From assembly GCA_017621495.1 (NCBI GenBank), contig JAGATB010000036.1, forward strand, positions 18,076 through 82,075: a stretch of 64,000 nucleotides of DNA, written 5' to 3'. Under the pieces are notes generated by a model that was not told the origin of the DNA, did not search any database, and worked only from the letters and a program-made list of their open reading frames with translations. This stretch comes from Clostridia bacterium. GTDB taxonomy: Bacteria; Bacillota; Clostridia; UMGS1810. Below are positions 56,358 through 63,950 of the stretch, one piece after another; positions within the stretch are counted from its first letter, which is position 1; each line of letters begins with the position of its first letter. Position numbers and translations under genes: made by a program.

Positions 56358-56386
56358 TTGTATATTAGCTTCAAACATGATAAAAT
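56358..56386 (+). promoter_or_regulatory. Promoter of the 56418 gene
   Basis: TTGTAT (56358-56363), 17-bp spacer, TAAAAT (56381-56386). Confidence 0.6.
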
Positions 56387-56417
56387 CATATTATAAGTGC
56401 TGATCGGAGGTTCTCAC

Positions 56418-57473
56418 ATGGTAGGTGTGGTTATATTCAAAAACTTTGAGACAGGCTCCTACGCCGACGTACGCATCACCATGTACGAGGGCAGCTCTTT
56501 TTCGGATATAGAGAGGCAGGAGGCATTCTCCTCATGTACTGTAAATCTTGATAAGAAGATTTTCAAATACGACTATATATCCGATGACACCGCCCCTGTT
56601 ATAGGCATGGATGCAGCATTGGAGCTGGCAGCCAAAGCCAGAGCGTATCTTTATGAGCATCCCTATGTTACGCTGGCTGAGTTTTGCGTAAGCGGTACCG
56701 AGTGCAAATTCAGACCGTCTTCGGTTAAAGGCGGCGTATATGCCCCGGCGGATTTTCAGAGTGTATTCAAGCGAGGCAGCTTTTTTATGCTGTGCACTGA
56801 TTGCAAGGCGCATACATTTACATGGGTTTCTGCACTGTGCGAGGGGATTAACTTTGCATTGCAGATGATATTCAATACCTCGGCGCAGATATTCACATCT
56901 GCTGCAGGCGGTGTGTATATAGACCTTATGGGGTACATGTACAGCCGTAAGGTACGCAGATATCTGGATTTGCCGGAGAATATCATCAATGTCATAGCCG
57001 GCAGCGGTATGCCCGGTCACAGGATATCCCTTAAGCCCATACATACTGATGAAATTACCCCGGAGGGCGGTTTATCGGCAGGACCCCGTGCCAGAATTAT
57101 ATATCTGTATCGTTCATATAAGTGCCGTGTGCACAATTACATAGCAGATATGTTCAGGCAACCTCTTTCACCCGAGCAGGTGATGGAGCTTATAATAAGC
57201 CTCCCTGCAGATGAAGAGATAAAGCATATGACCGATGAGTTTGCAGGGGATTTGAGCGAATACACAGGCAGATACCACGATTACGGCTACGTAACTGCCA
57301 AATCCCATGCCGATATGCTGACAGTGAGAGAGGCGCTTTCTCTGCCAAATGATATCAACCTTATGAAAACAGTCTCTCAAATAGCTGCAGCACGCAGCTC
57401 TAATATGAAAATGTATAAAAACTTACCCTGCGCACCCTACTACGGTAGTGACGGAACCGCATATTGGGATTAG
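56418..57473 (+). CDS. Protein of unknown function next to PqqD/S26/ABC cassette
   Basis: 351 aa from the ATG at 56418, which has CGGAGG 7 bp upstream. It is not recognised. No signal peptide or clear membrane segment; the N-terminal 130 residues are beta-rich, and a helical region follows (about 150-290) with several Cys (including CTDCKAH near 122-128). A 95-bp gap with a TGTAGGG repeat separates it from the PqqD-like gene, so co-transcription is likely but not certain. By position it could be a peptide-modifying enzyme or partner; no motif supports a specific reaction. Confidence 0.6.
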   Translation: MVGVVIFKNFETGSYADVRITMYEGSSFSDIERQEAFSSCTVNLDKKIFKYDYISDDTAPVIGMDAALELAAKARAYLYEHPYVTLAEFCVSGTECKFRPSSVKGGVYAPADFQSVFKRGSFFMLCTDCKAHTFTWVSALCEGINFALQMIFNTSAQIFTSAAGGVYIDLMGYMYSRKVRRYLDLPENIINVIAGSGMPGHRISLKPIHTDEITPEGGLSAGPRARIIYLYRSYKCRVHNYIADMFRQPLSPEQVMELIISLPADEEIKHMTDEFAGDLSEYTGRYHDYGYVTAKSHADMLTVREALSLPNDINLMKTVSQIAAARSSNMKMYKNLPCAPYYGSDGTAYWD

Positions 57474-57509
57474 CATGAAGAAACCCGAAAGAATTTGCAT
57501 AATGTTACA

Positions 57510-57535
57510 TGTAGGGGCGATTCACGAATCGCCCG
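57510..57535 (+). repeat. TGTAGGG-type palindromic element
   Basis: Stem GGGCGATTC/GAATCGCCC, same sequence as 31599-31624 and 60056-60081. Confidence 0.85.
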
Positions 57536-57568
57536 AAAAGCAATTTGTATCAGAAAGGATGATTTAAA

Positions 57569-57832
57569 ATGAAGGTACAACCCGGATTTACATTAAAGGA
57601 GGTAGCAGACAGCTACGTTATAGTGCCCACCGGTGCCAATATAATAGACTTCTCTGCTATGATTACCATCAACGAGACAGGTGCGTTTCTGTGGAATAAT
57701 CTTCAGGAGGATATCACGGAGGAAGCCCTGGTAGATGCACTCACCGCAGAATATGACGTAGACCGTACAACTGCAGAAACCGATGTTAAAGAATTTATAG
57801 ATGTACTTAAATCCAAAAAGGTGTTGAATTGA
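57569..57832 (+). CDS. PqqD-like peptide chaperone
   Basis: 87 aa with an AAGGATGA ribosome binding site. It has the PqqD fold: beta hairpin (FTLKEVADSYVIVPTG), then NETGAFLWNNLQEDITEEAL and EYDVDRTTAETDVKEFIDVL, ending in a short strand. PqqD proteins hold leader peptides of ribosomally made, modified peptides (RiPPs). The next genes, 1 bp and 459 bp on, encode an S26-like peptidase and an ABC transporter, a set seen in RiPP and peptide-export loci. No precursor is adjacent; a candidate lies at 62492. Confidence 0.83.
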   Translation: MKVQPGFTLKEVADSYVIVPTGANIIDFSAMITINETGAFLWNNLQEDITEEALVDALTAEYDVDRTTAETDVKEFIDVLKSKKVLN

Positions 57833-57833
57833 T

Positions 57834-58298
57834 TTGATTATTAATCAAAATGCTGCCTACAGTATAAATGACCTTATGCCCCTTATAGAGGAATGCATAT
57901 CAAACGGTACCAATGTTAAGATGCAGGTATCCGGCATAAGCATGACACCCATACTGCATAACCTCAAGGATACGGTCACTCTGGCTGAGGCTCACAATGT
58001 GAAAAAATATGATATAGTGCTCCATAGACGAGAAAACGGCGAATATATACTCCACCGTATAATTAAGAAGAAGGGTGACGTACTCACCATAGCCGGAGAC
58101 TTCGAGACTGAGAAGGAGTACCCTGTGTATACCCGCCAGGTGATAGCCAAGGTGGTGGCATTTTGCCGCAATGGCAAGGATTACAAGCCGGAGGATTTCA
58201 TCATAAGGCTGTATTCACGTATCTGGGTGCTCATATTTCCTTTAAGACAGCATGTGCTTTATCTTTTGAATGTATTGAGGAGGATAGCCCATGTTTAA
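57834..58298 (+). CDS. S24/S26-like peptidase
   Basis: 154 aa, TTG start 1 bp after the PqqD-like stop. The motif VSGISMTPIL contains the SxSMxP catalytic-Ser pattern of signal peptidase I/LexA-like enzymes. In place of the usual Lys block it has ILHRIIKKKGD, so the general base may be His as in SipW/ER-type enzymes. A GDFE box follows (IAGDFETEKEYPV). A hydrophobic C-terminal segment (about 128-150) may anchor it. It could cut the leader from an exported peptide. The last 8 bp overlap the ABC transporter gene. Confidence 0.75.
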   Translation: MIINQNAAYSINDLMPLIEECISNGTNVKMQVSGISMTPILHNLKDTVTLAEAHNVKKYDIVLHRRENGEYILHRIIKKKGDVLTIAGDFETEKEYPVYTRQVIAKVVAFCRNGKDYKPEDFIIRLYSRIWVLIFPLRQHVLYLLNVLRRIAHV

Positions 58299-59940
58299 GG
58301 AACGCAAATCCGCCATACGGTGGATATTTAATAATGCAAAGCCGATACTCGGCTCTATACTTTTTCTCACACTTATAGGAGTATTTGTATCATACATATC
58401 CGTGGAGTTTGCCATGGCTACCAGGCTGCTTCTGGACTCCGCTACGGGAGCCTCGGAGGATAGCTTCTCATCGTGTATAATAAGGCTGGCTGTGCTCTTG
58501 GTAGTGGAGCTTGCAGCAGAGAGTATATACAATCTCTATGAGGTTCGCCTGAGTGCCCGTTACAGAAACAAACTCCAGTGTAAGCTATTTACCACCATAA
58601 TGACCCGGGATTTCACCGGTGTGAATGAATATCACTCCGGCGAGCTTATCAATCGCCTCACCGGCGATATAGATATCATCAATTCCAATATCATAGGCAT
58701 TGTACCTGCTTTGGTTACTTTGGTTACGGGAGTGGTGTTTAGCTTTGTTGCCATGATGAAGCTGGACCTTTCGCTGTCGCTCATATGCCTTGCATTGGGT
58801 CCGGTGGTGCTTCTTAGCTCGGCACTCTACGGCAGGAGGATGAAGAAGCTCCACGCAGCATGCCGTGCCAGTGACGGCAAGACTCGTTCGTTTATGCAGG
58901 AATGTATACAAAACATCATGGCGCTCAAAGCCTTCGGCAGTGAACGCAAGGCGGCGCACCATGCATCACTCCTTCAGTATGAGAACTACAAACTCAATAT
59001 GAAACGCGGCTATATAAGCCTCTTTGTCAATATCCTGTATTACGTAGCGCTTACGGTGGCGTATTACTTTGCAGTGGCTTGGTGTGCATACAAGATAAGC
59101 GCAGGTCTTATGACAGTGGGTGTGTTTACCGCCATAGTTCAGCTGGTGAACTCCATACAGCAGCCATTCAGGCAGATATCCGGCACCGTGTCGCAGTTTT
59201 TCGCAACATGTGCCTCGGCAGAGCGTATAATGGAGATAGAGTTCATAGACGAGGATGAGCCGGAGGGTAATAATATAGCAGACTTTACTGCTATAGATGT
59301 GTCGAAGCTTAAGTTTGCCTACGATGATGAGGTGATATTTGATGATGCCTCCTTCACCGTAAACAAGGGCGATATAGCCGTCATAAGCGGCAGCTCCGGC
59401 AAGGGTAAGACTACATTGTTTAAGCTGCTGCTGGGTATACTAAAGCCCCATGCAGGTGAGCTGTGTATATATAATAAGGAAGAAAAAATTTCCATAGGCT
59501 CATCAACCCGCTCACTCTTTGCATATGTGCCCCAGGGGAATATGATAATCTCCGGCACTATACGTAAGAACATTGCCTTCTTTGATGACACCCCCGACCC
59601 GGAAAGAGTGGAGGAAGCGGCAAGGCTTGCGTGTATACTGGATTATATAAATACTCTGCCGGAGGGAATGGATACAGTATTGGGCGAAAACGGACTTGGC
59701 TTAAGTGAAGGTCAGGTGCAGAGACTGGCTATAGCCAGAGCACTATATCTGGATGCACCGGTTATACTGCTGGACGAAGCCACCAGCGCCCTGGACGATG
59801 AAACAGAAGCCCAAATCCTGCAGAATATAAAGTTACTGAAAAACAAAACCTGTATCATCATCTCCCACAGAGCCGCAGCCTTCGATATTGCAACCAGGAA
59901 AATCCACCTCTCAGACCACGCTCTGCAGACGACGATGTAA
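58291..59940 (+). CDS. ABC transporter (membrane + ATPase), probable peptide exporter
   Basis: 549 aa, ATG with GAGGAGG upstream. Six membrane segments (about 15-310) and an ATPase: Walker A GSSGKGKTT, signature GLSEGQVQR, Walker B VILLDEATSALD, H-loop ISHRAAAF. There is no N-terminal peptidase domain, consistent with the separate S26-like peptidase encoded by the overlapping upstream gene. It probably works as a homodimer exporting a peptide product. Confidence 0.87.
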   Translation: MFKERKSAIRWIFNNAKPILGSILFLTLIGVFVSYISVEFAMATRLLLDSATGASEDSFSSCIIRLAVLLVVELAAESIYNLYEVRLSARYRNKLQCKLFTTIMTRDFTGVNEYHSGELINRLTGDIDIINSNIIGIVPALVTLVTGVVFSFVAMMKLDLSLSLICLALGPVVLLSSALYGRRMKKLHAACRASDGKTRSFMQECIQNIMALKAFGSERKAAHHASLLQYENYKLNMKRGYISLFVNILYYVALTVAYYFAVAWCAYKISAGLMTVGVFTAIVQLVNSIQQPFRQISGTVSQFFATCASAERIMEIEFIDEDEPEGNNIADFTAIDVSKLKFAYDDEVIFDDASFTVNKGDIAVISGSSGKGKTTLFKLLLGILKPHAGELCIYNKEEKISIGSSTRSLFAYVPQGNMIISGTIRKNIAFFDDTPDPERVEEAARLACILDYINTLPEGMDTVLGENGLGLSEGQVQRLAIARALYLDAPVILLDEATSALDDETEAQILQNIKLLKNKTCIIISHRAAAFDIATRKIHLSDHALQTTM

Positions 59941-59968
59941 TATATGTATTTATTGAATTTAAGACGAA

Positions 59969-60081
59969 TGTAGGGAATGCATTCATGCATTCCGAATCAT
60001 TTTTTGCAATTAGCTTGCATATCGCAATACAATAGGGTATAATAAACACAACGAATGTAGGGGCGATTCACGAATCGCCCG
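59969..60081 (+). repeat. Two TGTAGGG-type palindromic elements
   Basis: 59969-59994 has stem GGAATGCA/TGCATTCC; 60056-60081 has stem GGGCGATTC/GAATCGCCC. They surround the promoter of the next gene. Confidence 0.8.
60015..60043 (+). promoter_or_regulatory. Promoter of the AlbA-type regulator
   Basis: TTGCAT (60015-60020), 17-bp spacer, TATAAT (60038-60043). Confidence 0.65.
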
Positions 60082-60123
60082 CAAAAATGTGTTTATATTA
60101 AGATTAAATAGGGGGAGGGCTTT

Positions 60124-61518
60124 ATGTTATTAGAAGAAATAAAAAATGGTGAAAATAAAGAAATTGAATATAAGAGAGAACTTCCTGAACATAGTGAGAA
60201 GTATATGAAATCTGTAGTTGCATTTGCCAACTCCTATGGTGGTAAGGTGATTTTCGGAGTTGAGGACAAAACAAGAGAAATTGTAGGTATAGATGAAGAA
60301 AAGGCATTTCAGTTAATGGATTCAATAGCAAATGCAATTTCAGATTCGTGCGAACCGGCTATAATTCCCGATATAACTTTACAGACTGTAGAAAATAAGA
60401 AACTGATTGTCGTTGAAATTGCTGCATCAACACAAAGACCATATTATATCAAGTCACTTGGTAAAGAAAAAGGTGCGTACATTCGAGTAGCAGGAACAAC
60501 AAGACATGCAGATGAAACGAGATTAAAAGAGTTGATGTTTGAAGGAGCCAGCAAAAGCTTTGACCAGGCAATTTGTCTTGGTTTTGACATTACTGATAAA
60601 GATATAAATGATTTGTGTGATAGTATGTATAATACAGCCGTTAACAATTGCTATTTTGATGAAGTTAAACACGAAATCAAAAAGCCTACAAAAAACAATC
60701 TCCTTTCATGGGGAATTATTGTCGAAAAGGATGGGAAAAACTATCCTACAAACAGCTTTGCCTTATTGACAGGAAATGAGATCCTTTCTACCAAAATACA
60801 GTGCGGTGTATTTAAGGGAGATAACAGAGCAATATTTGTGGATCGTAGAGAATTCACAGGCTCAATACAAAATCAAATAGAAGAAGCATACAGATATGTT
60901 TTATCAAAAATAAATCTCGGTGCAGAAATTGAAGGTCTATATAGGCAGGATATGTATGAGATGCCGGTTGGTAGTATTCGTGAAATAATAGCAAACGCAG
61001 TTACACATCGCAGCTATCTTGAATCTGGTAATGTTCAGGTAGCCTTGTATGATAACAGATTAGAAGTAACTTCACCCGGAATGTTATTAAATGGAGTAAC
61101 AATAGAAAAGATTCGTGAAGGTTATTCTAAGGTTCGGAACAGAGCAATAGCAAATGCTTTTTCGTACATGAGAATAATTGAAGAGTGGGGAAGTGGAATT
61201 CCTCGTATGTTTGATGAATTCTCAAAATACGATTTAACAGAACCTGAACTTATAGATATGGATGGAGATTTTAGAGTGAATTTCTATAGGAGTTCTGTCA
61301 CATCAAAGGTGACAGAAAAGGTGACAGAAAAGGTGACAGATAGAGAATTGTCTGTGCTTAATCTAATAAAAAACAATCCCAAAATAACAACAACTTCAAT
61401 GGCAGCAGAATTAGGAAAGAGCCGTAAGACAATCTCAGAAATAATAAAGTCACTGAAAGATAGAGGGATTATCAAGAGAGAAGGCTCTGACCGAAAGGGA
61501 AGCTGGAGTATAAAATAA
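60124..61518 (+). CDS. AlbA/Schlafen-domain regulator with GHKL-like and winged-helix parts
   Basis: 464 aa. The N-terminal AlbA_2 domain (about 1-125: EYKRELPEHSEKYMKSVVAF, GGKVIFGVED) binds nucleic acid in related proteins. A RecG-like/HATPase_c_4 region follows (about 265-385: REIIANAVTHRSYLESG, EEWGSGIPRM). A 12-bp unit (AAGGTGACAGAA) repeated three times at 61306-61341 encodes KVTEKVTEKVTD in the linker. A winged helix-turn-helix ends the protein. Such proteins are taken to be transcription regulators, often near mobile or defence genes. The regulated gene is unknown. Confidence 0.8.
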   Translation: MLLEEIKNGENKEIEYKRELPEHSEKYMKSVVAFANSYGGKVIFGVEDKTREIVGIDEEKAFQLMDSIANAISDSCEPAIIPDITLQTVENKKLIVVEIAASTQRPYYIKSLGKEKGAYIRVAGTTRHADETRLKELMFEGASKSFDQAICLGFDITDKDINDLCDSMYNTAVNNCYFDEVKHEIKKPTKNNLLSWGIIVEKDGKNYPTNSFALLTGNEILSTKIQCGVFKGDNRAIFVDRREFTGSIQNQIEEAYRYVLSKINLGAEIEGLYRQDMYEMPVGSIREIIANAVTHRSYLESGNVQVALYDNRLEVTSPGMLLNGVTIEKIREGYSKVRNRAIANAFSYMRIIEEWGSGIPRMFDEFSKYDLTEPELIDMDGDFRVNFYRSSVTSKVTEKVTEKVTDRELSVLNLIKNNPKITTTSMAAELGKSRKTISEIIKSLKDRGIIKREGSDRKGSWSIK

Positions 61519-61670
61519 TAATCTGCATATTTCTTAAACATACCCCCATTTGTCAAAATCACCAGTGCAAGTCCACCTTTTCGTAACTTTTTTGTAACCG
61601 ATATGCAAGGTGCACAAACAACCCCAAAACTAATTGTGATATATTTTATTGAAAAAAAAAGGAATTACTA

Positions 61671-61699
61671 TTGACAATTAAAAACAATTTTGGTACAAT
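61671..61699 (+). promoter_or_regulatory. Promoter of the 61744-62671 unit
   Basis: TTGACA (61671-61676), 17-bp spacer, TACAAT (61694-61699), about 45 bp before the ATG. Confidence 0.75.
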
Positions 61700-61743
61700 A
61701 CTATTAACAAATCAGTATATTATATGAAGGAGATGTTTGTCAG

Positions 61744-62475
61744 ATGAAAATTAAGCTTTCAAAAATTATGGCAGCTGTAACAGCTCTTGGCGTTACATTT
61801 GCCGGTTTCTCAGCAATGGCAGCTGCTACAATTACAACTACTACAGATTATGACTATACTAAAGCTGCTGATGCAACAGCAACAGTTTCGGTTCAGACAG
61901 TTGTTAGTGGTGTAGAACAGGGTGATGAGATTACTTATTATGTACATAATAATACTGTCTCTGCTAATGATGGAATTCTTTACATTGATCAGCAGACTGC
62001 TGGTTCAGATGGTAAGGCTACATTTAATTTTAGTGGTGTAGCTCAGTCTGTTTTGTATGATGGTGTAACGGTGGCAAAAAACGGTGCTGATATTAAAGAT
62101 TGGTCGGTTGAGACTTTTACTTTTAAGCCTGGTGCAAACTATATTTCTAGTGCTGCAGATGCTGCTACTCATGCTGAAACAGGTTGGTATACTTACACAG
62201 GTATGACAGAAGGTGCTGTTACCAATTACGAAACCGACACTGATGAAGCTGGTGTAAGTTATAAAGCCGTTGTATTTACTGGTAAAGTTGAGGGCAATCC
62301 CTCTGAATACGGTGTAAAACTTGTAGACGGTGACACAGTTAAGGAACTCAAAGCATTAGGTTGCGACGAGGATGGTAACTTTGTGATTGTATTACGTGTG
62401 AATGCTGAAGATGATGCAACATGGAGTACTGTAACAAGTTCTTTGAATGCTGCACTTACATATGTTAAGGAATAA
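61744..62475 (+). CDS. Secreted protein of unknown function
   Basis: 243 aa. Signal peptide (about 1-27: KIMAAVTALGVTFAGFSAMA) followed by a Thr/Ala/Asp-rich, Cys-free beta protein (SGVEQGDEITYYVHNN; AQSVLYDGVTVAKNGADI). No known domain or anchor is recognised. A 59-aa peptide gene follows 16 bp later in the same unit, with a terminator after it. Confidence 0.75.
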   Translation: MKIKLSKIMAAVTALGVTFAGFSAMAAATITTTTDYDYTKAADATATVSVQTVVSGVEQGDEITYYVHNNTVSANDGILYIDQQTAGSDGKATFNFSGVAQSVLYDGVTVAKNGADIKDWSVETFTFKPGANYISSAADAATHAETGWYTYTGMTEGAVTNYETDTDEAGVSYKAVVFTGKVEGNPSEYGVKLVDGDTVKELKALGCDEDGNFVIVLRVNAEDDATWSTVTSSLNAALTYVKE

Positions 62476-62491
62476 GAAGGAGGAGATTACG

Positions 62492-62671
62492 ATGAAAAAA
62501 TATACAAAACCTACTGTTGAAGTTGTAGAGTTATCTGTTAAGGAATCTCTTTCTGCTTTACCTACTGGTTTTACTAATAAAATGGGTGGTTCTCGTTTTG
62601 GAAGTAACAATAAATTCAATAATAAGTATGTAACTATTTACACTGCTGCATCCACTACACAAGTTGGTTAA
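62492..62671 (+). CDS. Short precursor-like peptide (59 aa)
   Basis: ATG at 62492 with AAGGAGGAG upstream. The first part, MKKYTKPTVEVVELSVKE, is the leader type common to small Clostridia peptides of RiPP or secreted-peptide kind. SLSALPTG may mark a cleavage zone. The rest (FTNKMGGSRFGSNNKF and on) is rich in Gly, Asn, Ser, Thr and lacks Cys. It may be the substrate of the PqqD/S26/ABC cassette 2.5 kb upstream; this is inference. Confidence 0.6.
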   Translation: MKKYTKPTVEVVELSVKESLSALPTGFTNKMGGSRFGSNNKFNNKYVTIYTAASTTQVG

Positions 62672-62717
62672 TAATAAGAATATTTTTGAAAACAGCTAAT
62701 TCAATTAATATCTGAAT

Positions 62718-62750
62718 AAAAAAGCTTGACGTTAATCGTCAAGCTTTTTT
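62718..62750 (+). terminator. Strong terminator
   Basis: Perfect 14-bp stem AAAAAAGCTTGACG / CGTCAAGCTTTTTT, 5-nt loop. Confidence 0.88.
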
Positions 62751-62756
62751 ATTTTG

Positions 62757-62855
62757 CTTGCTAAATAGGGACGTGCCTGTTTTGTCAACTTTTTGTGCTA
62801 AATAGGGACGTTTGTGCTAAATAGGGACGTGCCTGTTTTGTCAACTTTTTGTATT
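62757..62855 (+). repeat. CTAAATAGGGACGTGCC repeats
   Basis: Two near-identical units (62761-62797 and 62817-62853: CTAAATAGGGACGTGCCTG then TTTTGTCAACTTTTTG) and a shorter one between (62798-62812). A related unit is at 63843-63880. Confidence 0.8.
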
Positions 62856-62934
62856 GAAATCTAAAAGAAAGCTATGTGAATTATCTGTTCTACGCAGATG
62901 TGAGACGTTTGAACGCCCGAGGACGGACCTGTTT

Positions 62935-62990
62935 ACACCTCATCCGTCAGCCTTTGGCTGCCACCTTCCCCTCAAGGGGAAGGCTTGGTC
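62935..62990 (+). repeat. CTCATCCGTCAGCC-type Firmicutes repeat
   Basis: Paired hairpins CAGCC-TTT-GGCTG and CCTTCCCCT-CA-AGGGGAAGG. A related element is at 31541-31582. The rest of 62856-63154 has another TGTAGGG fragment (63071-63095) and no gene. Confidence 0.7.
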
Positions 62991-63154
62991 GCATCCCCGG
63001 GTGTTACTCACTACATGTAGTTTCTGATTTGCATTTCCGAGACATTATTTTGTTGAACACAAATCCGATTTGTAGGGAACGACCTGCGTGCCCTTTCGAT
63101 TACACATACCATTACCGTAAAGACACATAAGTAACTCCTTACTTAATCAATCTG

Positions 63155-63484
63155 CTATTCTTCGTCGTTTAATTCAATATCAGAAAAAATAATTTTGAGA
63201 TAATCACGTCGACCATATAATATACGGTAAATTGAAACATACTCATCATCGATTTTGTAAAATACAAGATAATTTCCACTGACAATAATGCGGTAATCAG
63301 TATCAAAAGGTGCTTTGGTCGATAGCGACGATCCCATGTGCGGAGTAATTTCCAAACGGCTATAATCGTCAATTATTCGTTTAATTACTCTATTTGCTGC
63401 TATGGGATTTGATAAATCATTTTCAATATAAGATTTAATTTCTTTTAAGTCATTTAATGCCGTAGGGGTGACTCGTATTTTCAT
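63155..63484 (-). CDS. RelE/ParE-type toxin
   Basis: 109 aa from the ATG at 63484, which overlaps the antitoxin stop by one base (TGATG); a GTG at 63487 is also possible. The sequence KIRVTPTALNDLKEIKSYI, then YRIIVSGNYLVFYKIDDEYVSIYRILYGRRDY, is typical of the RelE/ParE fold. It would act on ribosome-bound mRNA or on gyrase; which is not clear. Confidence 0.88.
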   Translation of the reverse strand: MKIRVTPTALNDLKEIKSYIENDLSNPIAANRVIKRIIDDYSRLEITPHMGSSLSTKAPFDTDYRIIVSGNYLVFYKIDDEYVSIYRILYGRRDYLKIIFSDIELNDEE

Positions 63485-63732
63485 CACAATACCCCCAAAG
63501 CAGCTTTTACATCATCGTTAGACAACCAGCCTTTTTCTTTTGCGGATTTTTCTGCTTCGGCAAGTTTCCCCATGAGTTTAATGATTGCTTTTGTTTTTTC
63601 GTATTCTTCCATATCAACAATAGCATAACGACCTCTGCCGTTCTTGGTAAGGAATACGGGCTCATCAAATGAAATTTCTTTTAAAACTTCTGTATAGTTT
63701 CTTAAATCGGAAACAGGTCTGATATTTGGCAT
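63484..63732 (-). CDS. Phd/YefM-type antitoxin
   Basis: 82 aa, ATG with AAAGGAGG upstream. The N-terminal DNA-binding part (IRPVSDLRNYTEVLKEISFD, PVFLTKNGRGRYAIVDMEEYE) is the Phd/YefM family signature, and the C-terminal part should bind the toxin. It is expected to repress its own promoter (63765-63793). Confidence 0.9.
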   Translation of the reverse strand: MPNIRPVSDLRNYTEVLKEISFDEPVFLTKNGRGRYAIVDMEEYEKTKAIIKLMGKLAEAEKSAKEKGWLSNDDVKAALGVL

Positions 63733-63764
63733 ACAAAAACCTCCTTTTAATATCTGCTGTAATT

Positions 63765-63793
63765 ATTGTATCATAATTTTAAGTAAAATACAA
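63765..63793 (-). promoter_or_regulatory. Promoter of the Phd/RelE pair
   Basis: Minus strand TTGTAT (63793-63788), 17-bp spacer, TACAAT (63770-63765). Confidence 0.65.
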
Positions 63794-63842
63794 CAGCAAA
63801 TTTTAATTTGTTATATGGCTGTTGATTGCCAAAGTAAATTCC

Positions 63843-63880
63843 GTGCTAAATAGTGCTAAATAGGGACGTGCCTATTTTGA
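63843..63880 (+). repeat. CTAAATAGGGACGTGCC repeat, second locus
   Basis: GCTAAATAGTGCTAAATAGG then GACGTGCCTATTTTGA; same family as 62757-62855, so the toxin-antitoxin pair lies between copies. Confidence 0.75.
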
Positions 63881-63926
63881 ACCCATACCCGTTTAGTAGA
63901 CAGCTCAAATAACAAAAAGTTTGTGG

Positions 63927-63945
63927 GAACCCCAATCAGGGGTTC
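63927..63945 (-). terminator. Hairpin after the IS3 transposase
   Basis: Perfect 7-bp stem GAACCCC / GGGGTTC just past the transposase stop, near the insertion sequence end. Confidence 0.55.
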
Positions 63946-63950
63946 TCGTT

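Noticed and set aside
62757..62855. Short CRISPR-like array
   Set aside because: Units are nearly tandem, with no unique spacers of constant length and no cas genes.
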